From Avedoeria sp964651245 (GTDB lineage Bacteria > Chloroflexota > Anaerolineae > Epilineales > Epilineaceae), in contig CAZYVI010000018.1 of assembly GCA_964651245.1 (NCBI GenBank), positions 36,158 to 100,157 of the forward strand: a stretch of 64,000 bases of DNA, read 5' to 3'. The notes beneath the pieces were generated by a model. The model saw nothing but the letters and a program-made list of their open reading frames with translations, had not been told where the DNA came from and did not search any database. This document shows, one piece after another, positions 53,994 to 62,735 of the stretch. Position 1 is the first letter of the stretch; the number at the start of each line of letters is the position of its first letter. A program made the translations under genes and the position numbers.

Positions 53994-55258
53994 CGCACGC
54001 CGCTGGCCGATCGCCGCGCGTCGGCCACGATCGCGGCCAGCACCGCCACCCGCTCCGCCGCCGTGCCGCCGGCCAGGACGTAGGCGCGCGCCGCAAGCGC
54101 CTCGACCCCCCGGCGCCACCGCTCCGCCGGCTGGGCATGCTCGCCGGCGATCCGCTCGGCCTCGAGCCGCGCCACGGCCGCGGCCGACGCGACCGCGCGC
54201 CAGGTCGCGGCGGGCTGCCGGCGTGCAGGGGTGGGCGGCTCGATGAACACCAGCGGGCCGAGCGGCACATCGACGTCCGGCGCCGGCGTCGCCAGGCCGC
54301 GCCGTCGCTTGGCCGCGGCGCGTGCGACTGCGGAGCCGGCCGCTCCGGCCGCGCGATCGCCACCGGCCCGCGCCTCGTGCGTCGCCACCGCCCCGCCGCG
54401 CACGACGCGCCGCGACGGCTCCAGCCAGGCGACTTCCTCGGCCAGCACCGCTACGCCCGCGGCGTCGGCCGCGGCCGCCACGGCCGACTTGCCGGCTCCG
54501 GACGGCCCCCGCACGACCACCGCCGCCCCGTCGACGACGACCGCCGCGGCGTGGACGGCCAGCCAGCCGCGCCACGTCGCCAGCCGCCACAGCGGGGCTT
54601 CCAGGAGGTGCCCCACGACGGCCGCCGCCGGTGCGCCCGCGACGCACCACGCCACCGCCACGCCCTCCGCCAGGTCGGCCATGACGACCCCGCCGTGGCC
54701 GTCGGTGCCGACGAACCAGCGGTCGCGCTCGCGAAACAGCGTTGGCGACGGTGGCCCCGATGGTGCCGCCGCCGTCGCCTGCCCGACACCCGACCGGTTC
54801 GTCACCGCGCCCCCCGTCCCATCGCCCCCAGGGGGCGGACCGACGACGAGGTGCAGGCGCAGATCGGCCGGGGCGACTGTGGACGCGCCGTCCCCCGCGG
54901 GCTTCGATCGGGCGCCGCGCGCGACGACGCCGGTGCCGTCCGCCGCGCCGGCCGCGTCGTGGGGCGCGCGGGCTACCCCGTCGTCGCCCGCCTCGTACGC
55001 CGCGCCCGATCGCGTGCGGTCGACCATCGCCACGTCAACCGCCGCACCGAACGCCGCCTCGGCCAGCACCCAGCCCGCCGCGTCGCTTGCGGCGACGTCG
55101 ATGGCGAGGCCCAGCCGGCGAAACCGCCTCGGTGCGAGCAGCGCCACCCGCGACCACAGCGGGTCGGGCGATGCGCCGTCGCGCCACGGCGCCGGCGACG
55201 ACGACGCTCGCCCGGTCGCGCCGCCCCCTGTCGCGCCGCCGCCCGGCGGGCCGTTCAT
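53990..55258 (-). CDS. HPr-kinase-like P-loop protein
   Basis: The 422-residue product carries a Walker A motif in VVVRGPSGAGKSAVAAAAD and LAEEVAWLEPSRRVVRG, the arrangement of the HPr kinase/phosphorylase C-terminal domain and its 'HprK-related' relatives. VHAAAVVVDGAAVVVRG before the P-loop is typical. The N-terminal ~200 residues are variable and contain Gly/Ala-rich inserts. No HPr is encoded nearby; HprK-related genes are often found with glycosyltransferases or peptide-modification genes, where the substrate is unknown. It overlaps both glycosyltransferase neighbours by 4 bp. Confidence 0.72.
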   Translation of the reverse strand: MNGPPGGGATGGGATGRASSSPAPWRDGASPDPLWSRVALLAPRRFRRLGLAIDVAASDAAGWVLAEAAFGAAVDVAMVDRTRSGAAYEAGDDGVARAPHDAAGAADGTGVVARGARSKPAGDGASTVAPADLRLHLVVGPPPGGDGTGGAVTNRSGVGQATAAAPSGPPSPTLFRERDRWFVGTDGHGGVVMADLAEGVAVAWCVAGAPAAAVVGHLLEAPLWRLATWRGWLAVHAAAVVVDGAAVVVRGPSGAGKSAVAAAADAAGVAVLAEEVAWLEPSRRVVRGGAVATHEARAGGDRAAGAAGSAVARAAAKRRRGLATPAPDVDVPLGPLVFIEPPTPARRQPAATWRAVASAAAVARLEAERIAGEHAQPAERWRRGVEALAARAYVLAGGTAAERVAVLAAIVADARRSASGVR

Positions 55259-56400
55259 CGCCTCGCCCGGCGCGCAACCGCCTCCGCCACGAGCGCGAGC
55301 CACCGCTCGGCCGCGGCGTCGGCATCGTAGGCGGCGATCACGGCCTGGCGGGCCGCGGCGCGCGCCTCCTGCGGCCGCGCCGCGGCGTCGAGGGCGGCAT
55401 GGATCGCCTCGGCCAGGGCCGCGGGGTCGCCCGGTGGCGCGGTGAAGCGGGCGCCGGGGAGCGACGGGGCGACGCCGACGTCGGTCGTGGCGATCGGGAG
55501 GCCGGCGGCGGCGGCCTCGATCAAGACCATGCCCTGGGCCTCGTGCCGGCTGGCGTGGACGAAGGCGTGGGCGCGCGCGAACGCCACGTGGCGGACGGCC
55601 GGCGGGACCCGACCCCAGCACCGGCCGTCGACGGCAAGGCCCCGCCGCCGCCACTCGCCGACGACGCGCGCGGCCAGCGGCCCGTCGCCGACGAGGTCGA
55701 GCGCCACCGGGCGCACCGCGGCCACCCGACCGACCGCCTCGAGGAGGCAGCCATGGTCCTTGACGGGCCGGAAGTCGGCCACCGACAGCAGCCGGGCGCG
55801 CGCGCCCGGCTGCAGCGGGTCCGGCGCCAGCCGCGCGAAGGCGGACAGGTCGAGGCCGAGCGGGGCGACGACGGCGCGCGCGGCGCGGCGCGGCAGGCGC
55901 CGCGCCAGGCGCGCCCGTCCGTCGTCCGCGCCGCAGGTGATCACGTCGGCCCGCCGCAGCGCCCACCGCACCGCCCAGCGCTCCCGCGCCTGGCACCAGG
56001 CGCCGAAGCCGATGTCGGCATGGCATGCCAGCTCGCCGCCGGCCACGTGCACGAGCAGTGGCCGGCGGATGCGCCGGGCGCTCCAGGCCGCCACCAGGCC
56101 CGGCTCGGACGCCTGCCAGGCCAGGACGGCGTCGAACGGTGCGCGCCGGTGGTCGGCGGCGAGCGACGCGACCGCGGCGCGCCACAGCGGCGGGCTGCGG
56201 CGCAGGCGCGCCCCGCCCCACCCCAACCGCACGACGTCGGCGCCGAACAGCCGTTGGGGCGGCCCGGCGGCCGGGTAGCGCAGCGCGTAGAGGCGCACGT
56301 CGGCGCGCCGCGCCAGCGCCCCGAGCATGTCGCCCCAAGCCGGGATGAACGGGTCGTCGGCGTGGGCGTGGATCGCGCCGGCCACGACCGCGAGACGCAC
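55255..56400 (-). CDS. GT4 glycosyltransferase
   Basis: The 381-residue product is a GT-B family 4 enzyme: VRLAVVAGAIHAHADDPFIP, the segment LLVHVAGGELACHADIGFG, LLSVADFRPVKDHGCLLEAV and the donor loop HASRHEAQGMVLIEAAAAGLPIA. The C-terminal part ends in DADAAAERWLALVAEAV. It starts at GTG 56400, 11 nt after the VanW stop and in frame with the first beta strand; the longer ORF upstream is a shadow of vanW. It lies in a tight operon with the HPr-kinase-like protein and the second GT4 enzyme. The sugar and acceptor are unknown. Confidence 0.87.
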   Translation of the reverse strand: MRLAVVAGAIHAHADDPFIPAWGDMLGALARRADVRLYALRYPAAGPPQRLFGADVVRLGWGGARLRRSPPLWRAAVASLAADHRRAPFDAVLAWQASEPGLVAAWSARRIRRPLLVHVAGGELACHADIGFGAWCQARERWAVRWALRRADVITCGADDGRARLARRLPRRAARAVVAPLGLDLSAFARLAPDPLQPGARARLLSVADFRPVKDHGCLLEAVGRVAAVRPVALDLVGDGPLAARVVGEWRRRGLAVDGRCWGRVPPAVRHVAFARAHAFVHASRHEAQGMVLIEAAAAGLPIATTDVGVAPSLPGARFTAPPGDPAALAEAIHAALDAAARPQEARAAARQAVIAAYDADAAAERWLALVAEAVARRARR

Positions 56401-56411
56401 CGGCGCCGCGC

Positions 56412-58253
56412 TCAGGGACGGGCGTCGGATCCGGGCGGAACCGACGCCTGGGCCTCGTCCGCTGGCGCCGCCGGCGGCCCGACCAGCGTGAGCGCGCCGG
56501 TCGGCACGTAGCGGCTGTAGAACGTCTCGACGACGTCCGCGGCGCCCGGCGCGCGGATGATGCGGCGCACCGAGACCGAGGCGCCGTTGCGGGCCAGCTC
56601 CTTCGTCTCGCTGCTGCCCGGCGGCAGCGACGGATCGACCTCGACGCGCGGCGGCGGCGGCGGCACGACGTTCGTCGTGAACGGCCCCTCCATCGCCACC
56701 TCGCGGTCGGGCTTGGTGCCGTAGAGGCGGAAGGTGAGCGTCATCGCCCGGCTGTTGGGGCTGGCTTCGACGAGCAGGGCGTGGCCGGTATCGTTGCGGA
56801 ACTTCAGGTCGACGGACGGGCTGTAGATCGTCGCGTCGAGGCCGGGGCCGGAGTGCTGCTCGTAGTAGCCCACCCGGTAGCCGTGCGCCCAGCGCTCGAC
56901 GATCGGCAGGCCGGCCCAGAAGGCGGCCCGGAACAGGGTCGTCGACACCTGGCAGACGCCGCCGCCGACGCCGTCGGCCGTCGCGCCGTCGAGGATGATC
57001 AGCGTCTTCTGGTAGCCCTCGGCCTCCGAGACGTCGCCGAGGTGGGCGTTGAACGAGAACACCGCATCCGGCGGAATGATCAGCCCATCGTACTTCGAGG
57101 CGGCGATCCGGACATTCGTCACCCGCCCCGGCGCCGAGCCGACGTAGTAGCTCGTGCTCTCGGCCACCAGCTCGCGGATCCCCAGCTCGTCGGCCGAGAC
57201 GGTGTTCGTGATCGGCGGCGCGGTGCGCTCCACCGCCACCGCCACGCTCCGCGCCGCGCCGGCGCGCAGGCCGAGGATCGCCTCGGCCGTGCCGTCGACG
57301 TCGACGCGCAGGCCGTCCTGGGCCGGGGTGACGACGGCCAGCCGCCGCGTCGCGGGGTCGAAGCGGAAGCGCGGCGCCTCGGCCGTGCGCGACACCGCCT
57401 CGGTCACCGGCGCGAGCAGCGCCGTCCAGCGGTCCGGCGCCATCGCCAGCCGCACGCCGGCGCCCGCCGTGACCACCGTCATCGCCCCGACGAGCTGCTC
57501 GGGCGAGAGCGTCCAGCGCTGCTCGCCCTGCGTCAGCTCGACCGGCCCGGCGGCCAGCGTGCGCGCCCGCTCGAGGGCCGGCGAGATGTCGGTGACCGCC
57601 GGCCGGAGCACGCGCACCGGCACGTCGACCTCGACGAGCGGCCAGGTGCCCGCGGCCGCCAGCTGCCCGAGCCGCTCGGTCGCGGCGTCCACGTCGAGGG
57701 CGCGGCCGTCGCGCGCCTCGGTGGCCGAGACGCCGCGCGGCTCGAGGACGAGGCGGGCGTCGACGCTGGGCGCGTCGAAGTCGGCGGCCACGTCGGACAG
57801 GGCCTGCCGGACGCGGGCCGCGTCCAGGCGCACCACCGCCGGCAGCCGCACCCCGCTCGTCCGGCTGCGCAGCAGCGCCCCGATCTGCGCCACGCGCGAG
57901 CCGTCGCGGCCGACGGCCAGCGCGGCGTCCAACGTCGACGCGACGTCGAGCGCGACCGCGCCTTCCGCCAGCGCCGTCGCATCGAGCCCGTCGCCGCGGA
58001 TCGTAACCGGCGTCGCCGGATCGACGCCCGCCGCGACGAGCCGCAGCCGCGCCGCATCGCGGTCGAGCCCGCCCAGGTGCACACCCGCTACCTGGACGCC
58101 CGGCAGGACGCGGTCGCGGTAGCGCAGCCGGTAGAGCATCGGCGCCAGCGCCGCCACGAGGGCCGCCGCCAAGAGCGTCGTGGCCCAGAGCGCGCGCTGG
58201 GCGCGGGCGTCGCCGCGGCGTCCGGAGGGCAGCGGGGCGGGCGTGGCGGTCAT
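56412..58253 (-). CDS. VanW-family protein with peptidoglycan-binding-like repeats
   Basis: The 613-residue product has one N-terminal membrane helix (LWATTLLAAALVAALAPML). Extracellular repeats of the PG_binding_4/YoaR type follow (VLPGVQVAGVHLGGLDRDAA and DARLVLEPRGVSATEARDGR). The VanW domain has FSFNAHLGDVSEAEGYQ, GGGVCQVSTTLFRAAFWAGL and ERWAHGYRVGYY. VanW accompanies some vancomycin-resistance clusters but its biochemical role is unclear; similar proteins are widespread in Chloroflexota without resistance genes. ATG 58253 is the last start before the membrane helix. It precedes the glycosyltransferase/HprK-like set on the same strand. Confidence 0.9.
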   Translation of the reverse strand: MTATPAPLPSGRRGDARAQRALWATTLLAAALVAALAPMLYRLRYRDRVLPGVQVAGVHLGGLDRDAARLRLVAAGVDPATPVTIRGDGLDATALAEGAVALDVASTLDAALAVGRDGSRVAQIGALLRSRTSGVRLPAVVRLDAARVRQALSDVAADFDAPSVDARLVLEPRGVSATEARDGRALDVDAATERLGQLAAAGTWPLVEVDVPVRVLRPAVTDISPALERARTLAAGPVELTQGEQRWTLSPEQLVGAMTVVTAGAGVRLAMAPDRWTALLAPVTEAVSRTAEAPRFRFDPATRRLAVVTPAQDGLRVDVDGTAEAILGLRAGAARSVAVAVERTAPPITNTVSADELGIRELVAESTSYYVGSAPGRVTNVRIAASKYDGLIIPPDAVFSFNAHLGDVSEAEGYQKTLIILDGATADGVGGGVCQVSTTLFRAAFWAGLPIVERWAHGYRVGYYEQHSGPGLDATIYSPSVDLKFRNDTGHALLVEASPNSRAMTLTFRLYGTKPDREVAMEGPFTTNVVPPPPPRVEVDPSLPPGSSETKELARNGASVSVRRIIRAPGAADVVETFYSRYVPTGALTLVGPPAAPADEAQASVPPGSDARP

Positions 58254-58386
58254 CGGTCGTCCTGGGGCGAGGGTGAAGCGGCGTCCGAACCACGGCACTC
58301 GATCCACGGCGCCGGCGCCGCCGCTGCGCCCACACCGACCCGGGCGGCGGGCGACACGCGGCCGGAGACCGGCGACGGCGCCAAGT

Positions 58387-60243
58387 CTAGGAGCCGCCCC
58401 CCGCGGCCGCAAGCGCGGCCGCCACCAGGTCGGTGCGCCACAGCGCGCGCGACACCGCCTCGAGGTCGCGGCGCAGGGCGCGGTCGAAGCCCGGCGGCGG
58501 CACGTCGCGCCCCAGCGCCGCGACCGCCGCCGCCACGCCCGCGCCGGGCTGCCCGTCGCCGCGATCCTGGCGCAGCCGGATCGCCTGCAGCGCCGTGAGG
58601 AACTCGACGTCGATGACCGCCCGGGCGTGGTCGAGGATCATCCGGGCGTGCAGCGCCGCGTTCAAGCTCATCGCCACGTGGTCCTCTTGGCCCGCGGACG
58701 ACGGGATCGAGTCGACGCTGTCGGGGTGGGCCAGCGCCTTGCAGGCCGAGACGCGCGCGGCGGCCACGTATTGCGGGATCATCAAGCCGCTGTTGAGCCC
58801 CTCGGGTCCGCTGCCGGGCGGCACCAGGAACAGCGGCAGCGACATCGCCTCGCGATCGGCGCCGTCGAAGCGGTAGTCCGTCAGCTTGTAGGACCGCCGC
58901 TCGGACTGGCTGGCGACGTCGGTGACGACGATCTTGAGCAGGTCGAGGGCGTAGCCGAGCGGCGCGCCGTGGAAATTGCCGCCGCTGACGGCCTTCGTCT
59001 CGCGCGCGAGCTCGGTGAAGATCAGCGGGTTGTCGACGGCGGCGTTGAGCTCGCGCTCGACGATGTCGCGCGCGAACGCCACCGCCTCGGCCGCCGCGCC
59101 CAGGACCTGCGGCGCGCAGCGGATGGCGTAGGGATCCTGCGGCGGCCGGCGCACCGGGTCGACGTCGGCGTCGCCGCCGTCGAGGAGCGTCGAGCCGGCC
59201 GTCAGGCGCAATACCCGAGCGGCCGCGGCGGCGGCCGCCCCGGCGGAGCGCGCCGCGTGGACGTGGGGCAGGAAGGCGTCGCGAAAGCCGCGCGCCGCCT
59301 CGAGCGTCATGGCCACCGCCAGCTCGGTCGCGGCCAGCAGCTGCGCCGCGTCCGCGAGCGCCAGCGCGCCCAGCGCGGCCGTGACGGTCGCGCCGTTCGT
59401 GAGCGCCAGCCCCTCTTTCGCCCGCAGCCGCACCTGCCCGCCGTGCGGCGCCATCGCCGCCGCCGCCGGCACCCTCCGCCAGGCGCGCGTCGCGCCGTCA
59501 CGCGGATCCGTCTCGAGGCGCAGGTCGGCGGCGGGGACAGCGTGCGCCTCGGCGACCGCTGCGCCGACCACCCGCCGGCCGCCGACGTCGCCCGTGTGGA
59601 TCCGCCCGCCGTCGCCGTCCACGACGACCCATGCGTCGACGTCGCCGGCGTCGACCGGCAGCGGCGCGACGCCCGGCGGCGCCGCGGGCGGCGCGCTGAT
59701 CGCCAGGGCCAGCTCGGCCAGGGGCGCCAGGTCGCCGCTGGCGCCGAGCGAGCCGTAGGCGTGGATCGTGGGCAGGACGCGGCCGTTGAGCAGGGCGATC
59801 AGGCGGTTCACGACCGCGATGCGCACGCCGCTGCGGCCGCGCGCGAGCTGGCTGGCCCGGACGAACGCCGCAGCGCGCGCCTCGTCCTCGGCCAGGAGCC
59901 GGCCGCCGCCGACGGCGTGGCTGACGAGCAGGTTGCGCTGCAGGACGTCCGCCTCGTAGGCGCTGGACAGCGCGCGCCGACCCGCCAGGGCGCCGAAGCC
60001 GGTGTTAATGCCGTACACCAGCGGCGTGGCCGGATCGGCCAGGCGGGCGCCGAGGTCGTCGACCCAGTCGGCCGAGGCCTGCATGGCGGCCTCGAGCGGC
60101 CGGTGTTCGGCCGGGTCCTCGCGCAGCGGCGCGACCGGCGCCAGCCCGCGCGCGACGCGCACGACGGCGTCGATGCCCAGCGCGGCGGGCTGGCCGTGCG
60201 CGTCGGCGAGGTCGACCGGCTCGGAGTCGCTCAGCGGGTCCAC
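58387..60243 (-). CDS. hutH: Histidine ammonia-lyase (aromatic amino acid lyase family)
   Basis: The 618-residue product has the MIO-forming triad Ala-Ser-Gly at residues 168-170 (AYGSLGASGDLAPL). LLVSHAVGGG with His at ~109 is the histidine-specific form of the selectivity site. Other family stretches are GINTGFGALAG, KEGLALTNG and SIPSSAGQEDHVAMS. It deaminates L-histidine to urocanate. Compared with the usual ~510 residues it has an insertion of about 60 residues between the MIO region and KEGLALTNG. No hutU, hutI or hutG is nearby. The start is GTG 60243, only 4 nt after the end of tRNA-Glu on the same strand, leaving no room for a ribosome-binding site. Confidence 0.88.
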   Translation of the reverse strand: MDPLSDSEPVDLADAHGQPAALGIDAVVRVARGLAPVAPLREDPAEHRPLEAAMQASADWVDDLGARLADPATPLVYGINTGFGALAGRRALSSAYEADVLQRNLLVSHAVGGGRLLAEDEARAAAFVRASQLARGRSGVRIAVVNRLIALLNGRVLPTIHAYGSLGASGDLAPLAELALAISAPPAAPPGVAPLPVDAGDVDAWVVVDGDGGRIHTGDVGGRRVVGAAVAEAHAVPAADLRLETDPRDGATRAWRRVPAAAAMAPHGGQVRLRAKEGLALTNGATVTAALGALALADAAQLLAATELAVAMTLEAARGFRDAFLPHVHAARSAGAAAAAAARVLRLTAGSTLLDGGDADVDPVRRPPQDPYAIRCAPQVLGAAAEAVAFARDIVERELNAAVDNPLIFTELARETKAVSGGNFHGAPLGYALDLLKIVVTDVASQSERRSYKLTDYRFDGADREAMSLPLFLVPPGSGPEGLNSGLMIPQYVAAARVSACKALAHPDSVDSIPSSAGQEDHVAMSLNAALHARMILDHARAVIDVEFLTALQAIRLRQDRGDGQPGAGVAAAVAALGRDVPPPGFDRALRRDLEAVSRALWRTDLVAAALAAAGGGS

Positions 60244-60247
60244 GGTG

Positions 60248-60320
60248 TGCCCCCACGGGGATTCGAACCCCGGTTCCCACCTTGAAAGGGTGGTGTCCTG
60301 GTCCCCTAGACGATGGGGGC
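60248..60320 (-). tRNA. tRNA-Glu (anticodon TTC)
   Basis: The minus-strand sequence folds as a 73-nt tRNA: acceptor stem GCCCCCA with TGGGGGC plus discriminator A, D arm from GTCTAGGGG, anticodon loop CTTTCAA (TTC), and T arm CCGGGGTTCGAATCCCCG. CCA is not encoded. It is transcribed toward hutH, 4 nt away. Confidence 0.95.
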
Positions 60321-60332
60321 GACGGGCGGCCG

Positions 60333-60338
60333 ATTCTA
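60333..60338 (-). promoter_or_regulatory. -10 element for tRNA-Glu/hutH
   Basis: TAGAAT (60338-60333, minus) ends 12 nt before the tRNA 5' end. No clear -35 hexamer precedes it at 17 nt. Confidence 0.45.
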
Positions 60339-60458
60339 GCAGGCCGGCGCGCCGCGGGGCCAGCGGCGCAGAAGCGACCTGTCGGGCGCGGTCGAAGCGA
60401 CGTCCGTCGCCGCGCGGCGGCGCCCGTCGCCGACGACGGCCCGGGCCCGCTGCGCGCG

Positions 60459-61019
60459 CTAGATCACCGGCACCTCGCCGCCGGCCAGCGGCTGGCGCTC
60501 GTACTCGCCGTCTTCGTTCTTCACCAGCCGATAGAGCTTGTCGGGGCCGGTGACGCGCTGCGTATAGAGAATGCCGTCGAGGTGGTCGATCTCGTGCTGG
60601 AAGACGCGGGCCTCGAAGTCGGCCACCTCGAGCTCCACGAGCCGGCCCGAGCGGTCGAGGCCGCGGACCTGGATCGCCACATGGCGCGGGACGTCGCCGT
60701 ACAGGCCGGGGATCGAGAGGCAGGCCTCCTGGTCTTCCTCGATCTCGGGCGACCGCCACAGGATCTCGGGGTCGGCCAGCGCGTGCAGCCGCATCTCGCT
60801 CTCGGGGTCGTCGGGGTCGGTCGGCACCTCGACGACGATGACGCGCACCGCCTGGCCGACCTGCGGCGCCGCCAGGCCGACGCCCGGCGCATCGCGCATC
60901 GTCTCGATCATGTCGTCCATGAGCGCGCGCACGGCGCGGTCGATGCGCCGGACGCGCTCGGCGGGCCGGCGGAGGACGGGATCGTCGTCGGCGACGGTGA
61001 CGATGGGGCGGATGGCCAT
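60459..61019 (-). CDS. def: Peptide deformylase
   Basis: The 186-residue metalloenzyme removes the N-formyl group from nascent proteins. All three family motifs are present: GVGLAAPQVG at residues 46-55, EACLSIPG with the metal Cys near 100 (EACLSIPG instead of the usual EGCLS), and QHEIDHLDG with metal His142, catalytic Glu143 and His146. ATG 61019 follows GGGAGC and lies 37 nt after a likely start site; an in-frame ATG further upstream overlaps the promoter's -10. A 139-bp gap separates it from tRNA-Glu. Confidence 0.94.
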   Translation of the reverse strand: MAIRPIVTVADDDPVLRRPAERVRRIDRAVRALMDDMIETMRDAPGVGLAAPQVGQAVRVIVVEVPTDPDDPESEMRLHALADPEILWRSPEIEEDQEACLSIPGLYGDVPRHVAIQVRGLDRSGRLVELEVADFEARVFQHEIDHLDGILYTQRVTGPDKLYRLVKNEDGEYERQPLAGGEVPVI

Positions 61020-61062
61020 CGGATGGAGCTCCCAGCGGTAGGCGATCGAAGGGTCGATGATC

Positions 61063-61091
61063 ATGGTAGGAGGCGGCGCGGTCACGGTCAA
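61063..61091 (-). promoter_or_regulatory. Promoter of def
   Basis: On the minus strand TTGACC (61091-61086) and TACCAT (61068-61063) are 17 nt apart. The region is the divergent gap with the MshA-like gene. Confidence 0.6.
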
Positions 61092-61195
61092 CGCCGCCCT
61101 TGGCGTCGGACAGTACGGGCCGCGCGCTGTGCTAGGCTTGCGGCTGGGCAGCGGGCGACGTCGGCCCGGGCGCGCCACGAACGACGGGGGACACG

Positions 61196-62593
61196 ATGTC
61201 GGCGACGGCCAGCGAGCTGAACGGACACGCGGCGTGCGACCGCCCGCCGAGCGACCCGCGCTGCGTCGAGGTGCTGCAGGCGCCGGCGCGCATCGCGATG
61301 CTCAGCGTCCACACCTGCCCGCTGGCGGCGCCGGGCGGCAAGCAGACCGGCGGGATGAACGTCTACGTGCGCGAGCTCATGCGCCAGCTCGGCCGGCGCG
61401 GCTTCCTCGTCGACGCCTTCACCCGCTCCGAGAGCGCGGCCATCCCGCACGTGCCCGACACCGATCTCGGCCCCAACGTGCGGGTCATCCACGTCGTGGC
61501 CGGGCCCGAGGCGCCGGTGAGCCGCGACGAGATCTGGGCCCACGTCGATGCCTTCGTCGACGGCGTCGAGGCGTTCATCGCCGCCGAGGGCCTGCGCTAC
61601 GACCTGTATCACAGCCACTACTGGATGAGCGGCCACGTGGCGCGGCGGCTCCAGGCGCGGCATCCGGCGCCGATCATCCACATGTTCCACACCCTGGGGG
61701 CGATGAAGGACCTCGCCGCCGACGGCGCGCCGTCGACGGAGCACCCCGACCGCATTCCGGTCGAGCGGGCGATCATGGGCTTCTCCGACGCGCTCGTGGC
61801 GGCGACGGCCATCGACCGCGACCACATGGTCACGCTCTACGGCGCCGAGGCGGCCAAGATCGAGATCATCCCGCCGGGCGTCGACCTCGACGTGTTCCGC
61901 CCGATGCCGCGCGCCGTGGCGCTGGCGCACCTGCACCGTGACCCTTGCGAGCGGATGATCCTGTTCGTCGGGCGGATCGATCCGATCAAGGGGCTCGACA
62001 CGCTCATCCGCGCCATGGCCCTCGTCTTCGGCCGCGATCCGTCGCTGCGGCTCAACACCTGCCTGTGCGTCGTGGGCGGCGACGCCAGCGAGGACCTGCG
62101 CCGGGCCGATGTCGAGCTGGGGCGGCTCAACGCGCTCTCGGCGTCGCTCGGCCTGGGCCAGCTGGTGCGGTTCATCGGCTCGCTCGGCCAGGACGACCTG
62201 CGCTACTACTACAACGCCGCCGAGGTCGTCGTCGTGCCGTCGCGCTACGAGAGCTTCGGCATGGTCGCGCTCGAGGCGATGGCCTGTGGGACGCCGGTCA
62301 TCGCCTCCGACGTCGGCGGCCTCTCGACCCTCGTGCGCGACGGCCGCACCGGCTTCCTCGTCCCCGACGGCGACCCCGAGGCCCTGGCGGCCAAGCTCCA
62401 ACCGCTGCTCGCGCTGCCCGAGATCCACGACACGCTCGGCGAGCACGGCACCGCCACGGCCGAGGCCTACGGCTGGCCGGCCATCACCGAGCGGGTCGAG
62501 GCGCTCTACGGCCGGGTATGGCGCGACTGGCGCGCCGGTGCGTGCGGGCCGGCGGCCGAGCGGCTCGCCGAGGACGCGGCGGCGGCGCGGTAG
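61196..62593 (+). CDS. MshA/sucrose-phosphate-synthase-like GT4 glycosyltransferase
   Basis: The 465-residue GT-B enzyme begins RIAMLSVHTCPLAAPGGKQT, then TGGMNVYVRELMRQLGRRG, the layout of the MshA/sucrose-synthase branch of GT4. HYWMSGHVARRLQ, ILFVGRIDPIKGLDTLIRAM and VVPSRYESFGMVALEAMACG complete the acceptor and donor parts. MshA transfers GlcNAc to inositol phosphate, the first step of mycothiol synthesis; other members make sucrose phosphate or mannosylglycerate. An MshC-like gene is in the same window, but not adjacent. GGGGGA precedes ATG 61196. A four-fold G-rich repeat lies just after the stop. Confidence 0.85.
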   Translation: MSATASELNGHAACDRPPSDPRCVEVLQAPARIAMLSVHTCPLAAPGGKQTGGMNVYVRELMRQLGRRGFLVDAFTRSESAAIPHVPDTDLGPNVRVIHVVAGPEAPVSRDEIWAHVDAFVDGVEAFIAAEGLRYDLYHSHYWMSGHVARRLQARHPAPIIHMFHTLGAMKDLAADGAPSTEHPDRIPVERAIMGFSDALVAATAIDRDHMVTLYGAEAAKIEIIPPGVDLDVFRPMPRAVALAHLHRDPCERMILFVGRIDPIKGLDTLIRAMALVFGRDPSLRLNTCLCVVGGDASEDLRRADVELGRLNALSASLGLGQLVRFIGSLGQDDLRYYYNAAEVVVVPSRYESFGMVALEAMACGTPVIASDVGGLSTLVRDGRTGFLVPDGDPEALAAKLQPLLALPEIHDTLGEHGTATAEAYGWPAITERVEALYGRVWRDWRAGACGPAAERLAEDAAAAR

Positions 62594-62594
62594 C

Positions 62595-62626
62595 TGGGGC
62601 GTGGGGGCGTGGGGGCGTGGGGGCGT
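62595..62626 (+). repeat. Four-copy GGGGGCGT tandem repeat, possible G-quadruplex
   Basis: Four consecutive G4-5/CGT units start immediately after the stop of the MshA-like gene. The spacing (G-tracts with three-base loops) matches a G-quadruplex. The composition of the DNA changes beyond it. Confidence 0.85.
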
Positions 62627-62735
62627 GTGATCATCGCAGCTACCGTTGTGGCTGACATGTCATCGCCTGTCCTCGTCGCGCCGGCTCTGAACGGGACTCC
62701 AAACACGCGCAGTCTACGTCCGGGAGCGAATTGCC

